Shown here one piece after another: positions 57,976 to 64,000 of a stretch of DNA of 64,000 nucleotides (position 1 is the stretch's first letter; every line of letters begins with the position of its first letter). Location of the stretch: NCBI RefSeq assembly GCF_963082655.1, contig NC_081552.1, positions 97,019,592 through 97,083,591 of the forward strand, read 5' to 3'. The stretch is from Stomoxys calcitrans (taxonomy: Eukaryota > Arthropoda > Insecta > Diptera > Muscidae). A program made the translations under genes and the position numbers. The notes under the pieces are model-generated. The model was not told the origin of the DNA. It saw only the letters and a program-made list of their open reading frames with translations, and did no database searches.

Positions 57976-58128
57976 GTTGCCCAGCAACACGTCGTTTGGT
58001 CTTGTCTATCGATGAGCTAAAAATGGTTGCATATTAATGTTAAGGTTTGCAACTCCTGCTATCACGCTGAACGTCATGATTTCGGGATTATGGCAGCCTA
58101 CAGATCATTATAATTGACCGACTGTTTT
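57976..58128. other. Unassigned spacer, possible SINE remnant
   Basis: 'gctatcacgctgaacgtcatgatttcgggat' faintly resembles the SINE head at 37.15 kb ('cctatgacgctaaacgcctgggttcgaat'). The match is weak. Confidence 0.3.
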
Positions 58129-58770
58129 GGGGTAAGGTCTGCTAGATATATGAGCAGAGTAAGGATATCAGATTCGCAGTTCACAACCTTATACCTTTAA
58201 TTTAACCCCTTTTTGTCATGTAAACTAATCACACCCGTTTGGTGGAGGGCGTATATATGAGGGTTGTGCGCCACACGCCATTTGCGATTTGAGTACAAAT
58301 TTGAATGACGCACTGTAATTAAAGAAATCAATGACTTGATTCCCCATTGTTTTAATAGGTCAAATAACCTATTGGAGGCGATTTTAGGGGGTAAAGCACT
58401 ACCTACATTCATGGACACAATGATTAATGTCATATTAGAAATCTGATCTCAAATGCCTTTCATTTGAGTTTCATAAAGCTATGGTCGAGTAAAATTCCCA
58501 TTTGGTGGGCTTATCGGGGATGTGGCGACTTGAGACTAATTTTTTATGGCATGTTCGTAGTCTACTCCCGAATACATTTTATTTGAGTCCAATATGTCTG
58601 TTTGGAGCAGTTTTTGGGGTTGGGCAACCCCTTGGATGTTTGAACCCAAGTTTTTATGCCACATTAGAACTCAACTTTCCAATATCTTTCATTTAATACC
58701 CATATCGTCCAATAAACATATTTGGGGGTGTCTTGGGGCCGGGGAGGCCCCCTATTACTTGCACCCAATT
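58129..58770 (+). mobile_element. Family C, left part of an interrupted copy
   Basis: Monomers end at 'gcacccaattttt', where a DINE begins. The copy resumes at 59789 with 'aatatgaaattcgtac', which is the expected continuation of a family C monomer. Confidence 0.7.
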
Positions 58771-59788
58771 TTTATACCCTCCACCATAGGATGGGGGTAT
58801 ACTAATTTCGTCACTCTGTTTGTAACTACTCGAAATATTCGTCTGAGACCCCATAAAGTATATATATTCTTGATCGTCGCGACATATAATGTCGATCTAG
58901 TCATGTCTCTCCGTCTGTCCGTCTGTCTGTCGAAAGCACGCTAATTTCCGAAGAAGTAATGCTAGCCGCTTAAAATTTTGCACAAAAAATTTTTATTAGT
59001 GATGGTCGGTTGGAATTGTAAATGTGCCATATCGGTCCATGTTTTGATATAGCTGCCATATAAACCGATCTTGGGTCTTGACTTCTTGAGCCTCTAGAGT
59101 GCGTAATTCTTATCCGATTAGAATGAAATTTTGCACGGCGTGTTTTGATGTGATATCCAACAACTGTGCCAAGTATGGTCTAAATCGGTCCATGACCTGA
59201 TATAGCTGCCATATAAACCGATCTTGGGTCTTGAATTCTTGAGCCTCTAGAGGGCGCAATTTTTATCCGATTGGAATGAATTTTTGCACGTAGAATTTTG
59301 TTACGATATCCAACAACTGTGCCAAGTATGGTTCAAATCAGTCCATAACCTGATATAGCTGCCATATAAACCGATTTTGGGTCTTGAATTCTTGAGCCTC
59401 TAGAGGTCGCAATTATTATCCGATTTGCCTGAAATTTTGTACAACGGATCCTCACATGACCATCAACATACGTTTTTATTATGGTCTAAATCGATCTATA
59501 GCCTGATACAGCTCCGATATACATCGTTCTCTCTATTTTACTTCGTGAGCCCCAATGGGCGCAATTCTTATACGAATTGGCTGAAATTTTACACAGGTCT
59601 CCAACATATAATTTAATTGTGGTCCGAACCGGACCATATCTTGATATCGTTTTAATAGCAGAGCAACTCTTTTCTTATATCCTTTTTTGCCTAAGAAGAG
59701 ATGCCGGGAAAAGAACTCGACAAATGCGATTCATGGTGGAGGGTATAAAAGTTTCGGCCTGGCCGAACTAAGCACGCTTTTACTTGTT
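58771..59788 (+). mobile_element. DINE-1-like family A, complete, nested in family C
   Basis: 5' end, (GTCY)n at 58905-58932, two to three monomers, 3' region and 3' end with hairpin (TTCGGCCTGGCCGAA) and ACTTGTT. The flanks are the two halves of one family C monomer, which gives a clean insertion site within a T run. Confidence 0.9.
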
Positions 59789-60197
59789 AATATGAAATTC
59801 GTACATGGGAATAACTTTCATTTAAGTCCCACATTGTCCCGATCGGTCCACTTTTATTTTTGGTTGATACTTTTGGGGTAAAGAGGAGCGATATCAAAAA
59901 ATTATATAGCTTATTGCTCCTTCCGAAACATATTCTTAACGTGCACCCGAATACCTTTCATTCGAGTCCCATATTGTCTTTATCGGTCAACTTTTATTTT
60001 TGGGTGGTACTTTCGTGGTAAGAGGGAGCGTTTCCCTTGCGATATCAAAAAATTATGCAGCCTTTTGCTCCTACGGGACCACTCCCCACAATCTGTGAAA
60101 ATGTCAAAGATATCGGTTTAGCCGTTTTTGAGTCTATACATAACAAACAAATTGACAAACCAACAAACAAACAAACACAAATTCATTTTTATATATA
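59789..60197 (+). mobile_element. Family C, right part with 3' tail
   Basis: It continues the copy broken by the DINE and reaches the family C tail ('aaacaaacacaaattcatttttatatata') at 60197, where a mariner-derived element is inserted. Confidence 0.7.
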
Positions 60198-60804
60198 AAG
60201 GGTGATTTTTTTGAGGTTAGGATTTTCATGCATTAGTATTTGACAGATCACGTAGGATTTCAGACATGGTGTCAAAGAGAAAGATGCTCAGTATGCTTTG
60301 AAATTTCACCATGAATAGACTTACTAACGAGCAACGCTTGCAAATCATTGAATTTAATTACCAAAATCAGTGTTCGGTTCGAAATGTGTTCATTCACCGT
60401 AACGTTGCGTCCAACAGCATCTTTGAAAAAATACGGTCCAATGATTCCACCAGCGTACAAACCACACCAAACAGTGCATTTTTCGGGATGCATGGGCAGT
60501 TCTTGAACGGCTTCTGGTTGCTCTTCACTCCAAATGCGGCAATTTTGCTTATTTACGTAGCCATTCAACCAGAAATGAGCCTCATCGCTGAACAAAATTT
60601 GTCAAAATTTGAACACATTTCGAACCGAACACTGATTTTGGTAATAAAATTCAATGATTTGCAAGCGTTGCTCGTTAGTAAGTCTATTCATGATGAAATG
60701 TCAAAGCATACTGAGCATCTTTCTCTTTGACACCATGTCTGAAATCCCACGTGATCTGTCAAATACTAATGCATGAAAATCCTAACCTCAAAAAAATCAC
60801 CCTT
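60198..60804. mobile_element. Palindromic mariner-type MITE (607 bp, 194-bp arms, TA duplication)
   Basis: The left arm 60198-60391 and right arm 60611-60804 are inverted copies. Both start AAGGGTGATTTTTTTGAGG, and both include the transposase N-terminal codons (MNRLTNEQRLQIIEF). TA flanks the element (60196-60197 and 60805-60806). The 219-bp core is a minus-strand transposase fragment. Because both arms come from the same 5' end, this is a fold-back derivative of a Tc1/mariner-superfamily element and not a simple deletion. It cannot encode a working transposase. Confidence 0.9.
60392..60610 (-). pseudogene. Mariner-superfamily transposase catalytic fragment
   Basis: The minus strand encodes FSDEAHFWLNGYVNKQNCRI, then HPEKCTVWCGLYAGGIIGPY and FFKDAVGRNVTVN. 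The first contains the first catalytic Asp in the FSDE context, and the second is the TVWCG strand. The second and third acidic residues and most of the DNA-binding region are missing. In the intact family this enzyme cuts at TIRs and inserts at TA. Confidence 0.85.
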
Positions 60805-60806
60805 TA

Positions 60807-61169
60807 TAAACCCGCTCTGCTGCGCCCGATTATGCTATGTTGGAGAGAAGTACTCTAAATTTGAACATTTCTGCGTAATTGTATTTTCTTTATTCAAAGG
60901 GCCGATAGGTTGTCATAACAAAGATACATGCTGATGATTAATTTTTACCACTCTGCCCTCTCTCTGTTCATGTTGGCATGTTTTAATTTGGATCAACTAA
61001 ATCCAATTGGATCAAACAATTTCAGTTGAAGACTGCCAGATGACGCTAATTTAAATGTTAGTGCTACTCGCTTAGAGTGGATCATATGGTATGGTGGTTA
61101 TCTATGAATAGTCATTCATAGACAACCACCATACCATATGTCTACTTATTAAATAGTCATCATTTAGTC
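60807..61169 (+). repeat. Family C 5' scrap, then interspersed repeat R6 copy 2 with a 27-bp-arm hairpin
   Basis: 60807-60835 ('aacccgctctgctgcgcccg') is a bit of family C 5' end. The rest matches 13161-13453. At 61083-61109 and 61114-61140 two 27-bp arms form an inverted repeat with one mismatch and a 4-base loop. The block ends 'catttagtcttttt' where a DINE B 5' end starts. Confidence 0.6.
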
Positions 61170-61333
61170 TTTTTTTATACCCGCCACCTAAGGGTTTGGG
61201 TAATTCCGTTTGCAACATATCGAAATATCAATTTCCGACCTTATAAAGTATATATATTCTTAATTAGCGTAAAAATCTAAGACGATTTAGACATGTCCGT
61301 TAGTCTGGCTGTTGAAATCACGCTACAATCTTT
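61170..61333 (+). mobile_element. DINE-1-like family B, 5' end only
   Basis: 'ttttttatacccgccacc', 'tttccgaccttataaagtat' and 'aaatcacgctacaatcttt' form a B 5' terminus and block. It is cut by the 3' end of the next copy. Confidence 0.75.
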
Positions 61334-62997
61334 AACAAGTAAAAGCGCGCTAAGTTCGGCCGGGCCGAATCTTATATACCCTCCACCATGGAGCGCATTT
61401 GTCGACTTCTTTTCCCGGCATCTCTTCTTAGGCAAAAAAGGATATTAGAAAAGAGTTGCTCTGCTATTAAAACGATATCAAGATATGGTCCGGTTCGGAC
61501 CACAATTAAATTATATGTTGGAGACATGTGTAAAATTTCAGCCAATTCGTATAAGAATTGCGCCCATTGGGGCTCACGAAGTAAAATAGAGAGAACGATT
61601 TATATGGGATCTGTATCGGGCTATAGACCGATTCAGACCATAATAAACACGTTTGTTGATGGTCATGAGAGGATCCATCGTACAAAATTGCAGGCATATC
61701 GGATAATAATTGCGACCTCTGGGGGTCAAGAAGTCAAGATCCCAGATCGGTTTATATGGCAGCTATATCAGGTTATGAACCGATTTGAACCTTATTTGAC
61801 ACAGTTGTTGAAAGTAAAAATAAAATACGTCATGCAAAATTTCAGCCAAATCGGATAGGAATTGCGCCCTCTAGAAGCTCAAGAAGTCAAATCCCCAGAT
61901 CTGTTTATATGACAGCTATATCAGGTTATGAACCGATTTCAACCATACTTGGCACAGTTGTTGGATATCATAACGAAATACTTCGTGCAAAAATTCATTC
62001 AAATCGGATAAGAATTGTGCCCTCTAGAGGCTCAAGAAGTCAAAACCCAAGATCGGTTTATATGGCAGCTATATCAGGTTATGAACCGATTTGGACTGTA
62101 CTTGGCACAGTTATTGGGTATCATAACAAAACACGTCGTGCGAAATTCCATTCCAATCGGATAAGAATTGTGCCCTCTAGAGGCTTAAGAAGTCAAGACC
62201 CAAGATCGGTTTATATGGCAGCTATATCAGGTTATGGACCGATTTAAACCATACTTGGCACAGTTATTGGGTATCATAACAAAACACGTCGTGCAAAATT
62301 TCATTACAATCGGATAAGAATTGCGCACTCTAGAGGCTCAAGAAGTCAAGACCCAAGATCGGTTTATATGGCAGCTATATCAGGTTATGGACCGATTTGA
62401 ACCATACTTGGCACAGTTGTTTAATATCATAACAGAACACATCGTGCAAAATTTCATTCGGATCGGATAAGAATTGCGCCCTCTAGAGGCTCAAGAAGTC
62501 AAGACCCAAGATCGGTTTATATGGCAGCTATATCAGGTTATAAACCGATTTGAACCATACTTAGCACAGTTGTTGGATATCATAACAAAACACGTCGTGC
62601 AAAATTTCATCCCAATCGGATAAGAATTGCGCACTCTAGAGGCTCAAGAAGTCAAGACCCAAGATCGGTTTATATGGCAGCTATATCAAAACATGGACCG
62701 ATATGGCCCATTTACAATACCAACCGACCTACACTAATAAGAAGTATTTGTGCAAAATTTCAAGCGGCTAGCTTTACTCCTTCGGAAGTTAGCGTGCTTT
62801 CGACAGACAGACGGACGGACGGACGGACGGACGGACGGACGGACGGACAGACGGACGGACATGGCTAGATCGACATAAAATGTCACGACGATCAAGAATA
62901 TATATACTTTATGGGGTCTCAGACGAATATTTCGAGTAGTTACAAACAGAATGACGAAATTAGTATACCCCCCATCTTATGGTGGAGGGTATAAAAA
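61334..62997 (-). mobile_element. DINE-1-like family A, complete, long
   Basis: 3' end AACAAGTAAAAGCGCGCTAAG with a perfect hairpin, eight 153-bp monomers, GGAC tract at 62801-62860 (137 bp from the 5' terminus) and 5' end at 62997. It is among the best preserved copies. Confidence 0.9.
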
Positions 62998-63971
62998 TAG
63001 AGATATTGAGCTGCAACTTTACATAGATTCTATTTTTGTCCCTTAGCAGGTTAAGATCGAAGGTGGGCTATATCGCACTATATCTTGATATAGCCCCCAT
63101 ATAGACCGAACCGCCGACTTAGGGTCTTAGGCCCATAAAAGCCACATTTATTATCCTATATTGCTGAAATTTGGGACAGGCCCTTAGGCCCTTCGACATC
63201 TTTCTTCAATTTAGCCCTAATCGGTTCAGATTTGGATATAGCTGCCATATAGACAGATTTATCGATTTAAGGTCTTGCATTTATTGTCCGATGTCGCCGA
63301 AATTTGGGACAGTGAGTTAAGTTAAGCATTAAGTTAAGCCTTAGGCTCTTCGACGTCCGTCTTCAATTTGGCCCAGATCGGTCCAGATTTGAATATAGCT
63401 GCCATAGAGATTGATCTCTGGATTTAAGGTTTTGGGCCAATAAAAGGCGAATTTATTGTCCGATTTCGCCGAAATTTGGGACAGTGCTTTGTGTTAGGCT
63501 CTTCGACATTTTTCTGCACCTTGGTCCAGATTTGGAAGCTACCATATAGACTGGTATCTCGGTTTTAGGTTTTGGGTCCATAAAAAGCGCATTTAGATTT
63601 TGATATAGCTGCCATGTAGACCGATATCTCGATTTAAAATATTGGCCCCATTAAAGGCGCATTTATAATCCAATTTCACTGAAATTTGACACAGTGACTT
63701 ATGTTAGGCTTTTCGACATGCGTGTCGTATATATTACAGATCGGTTTATTTTTAGATATAGCTACTAAAACGGTCACTATTTTGTTATGCACAATTGAAC
63801 AATTGAATGTACTTATTAGTATTTGGTGCAAATCGTATTTCGGTATAACTGCTATGGGATATAAGGTATGAAATTTTCACCGAATTTTGATAAAAGATGG
63901 TTTACATATATACTCGAGGTGGTGGACGTCCAAAGTTCGGCCCGGCCGAATTTAACGCATTTTTACTTGTT
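62998..63971 (+). mobile_element. DINE-1-like family B, 5'-truncated
   Basis: It continues from inside a B 5' block ('atagagatattgagctgcaac') through about four diverged monomers with deletions, to a 3' end with TTCGGCCCGGCCGAA and ACGCATTTTTACTTGTT at 63971. The final 29 bases of the window are AT-rich and unassigned. Confidence 0.85.
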
Positions 63972-64000
63972 TTTAAATTACACAATATTAAATTGCCATA

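Noticed and set aside
61388..62247. Recurring peptides such as SRGSRSQDPRSVYMAAISGYE taken as a conserved protein family
   Set aside because: The peptide is the 153-bp monomer read in frame. It recurs with every DINE copy, in or against element orientation, and breaks at indels.

Overview
This window looks like repeat-saturated nuclear DNA from a higher (brachyceran) fly. I infer a calyptrate such as a muscid, but the sequence alone does not name the species. The evidence is dozens of non-autonomous Helentron copies of the DINE-1/mini-me type, a LOA/I-group-like non-LTR retrotransposon, two mariner-type MITEs and tRNA-derived SINE fragments. I see no host gene, rRNA, functional tRNA, CRISPR or prokaryotic feature in the 64 kb.

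The main component is a DINE-1-like family. Canonical 5' ends read TTTTTATACCCTCCACCATA. About 137 bp inside lies a (GTCY)n microsatellite. The interior is built of 153-bp tandem monomers. Canonical 3' ends carry the hairpin TTCGGCCCGGCCGAA followed by CTTAGCACGCTTTTACTTGTT. Family A is the commonest form. Family B (36.4, 42.8-44.2, 53.5-55.9 and 61.2 kb, and 63.0 kb to near the end) has a different monomer sequence but the same 153-bp period and the same 3' hairpin. Family A2 is an older group (31.3, 33.0-34.0, 52.3-53.5 and 56.9-58.0 kb). This architecture matches what is known of DINE-TR1 elements in Drosophila. Strands given for these elements follow the canonical 5'-to-3' orientation.

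A second interspersed repeat, family C, opens with ACTAGCTGACCCGGGCCCGC or a variant, has degenerate ~125-130-bp monomers containing CTTTCATTTGAGCCCCATAT, and ends in ATTTTTATATATAAGA. It fills 5.1-8.3, 9.7-10.3, 14.4-15.9, 17.1-17.6, 29.5-31.1 and 55.9-60.2 kb.

Four pieces of one non-LTR retrotransposon family occur at 0.4-4.4 kb (-), 10.3-11.2 kb (+), 19.7-21.2 kb (-) and 24.4-26.7 kb (-). Together they show an ORF1 with a DUF4780-like region and a repeat tail, then an ORF2 with APE endonuclease, reverse transcriptase, RNase H and a Cys-rich C-terminus. Every copy is broken.

The layout is nested, inverted and mosaic. DINEs sit inside family C and inside other repeats. A mariner MITE sits in a DINE 3' end, and a palindromic mariner derivative sits at the end of family C. 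DINE 3' termini are tandemly doubled at five loci. Near-identical DINE copies face each other as kilobase-scale inverted repeats. This organisation suits pericentromeric heterochromatin or a piRNA-cluster-like locus, which is an inference. All open frames seen either belong to transposon proteins or arise because the 153-bp monomer is a multiple of three.
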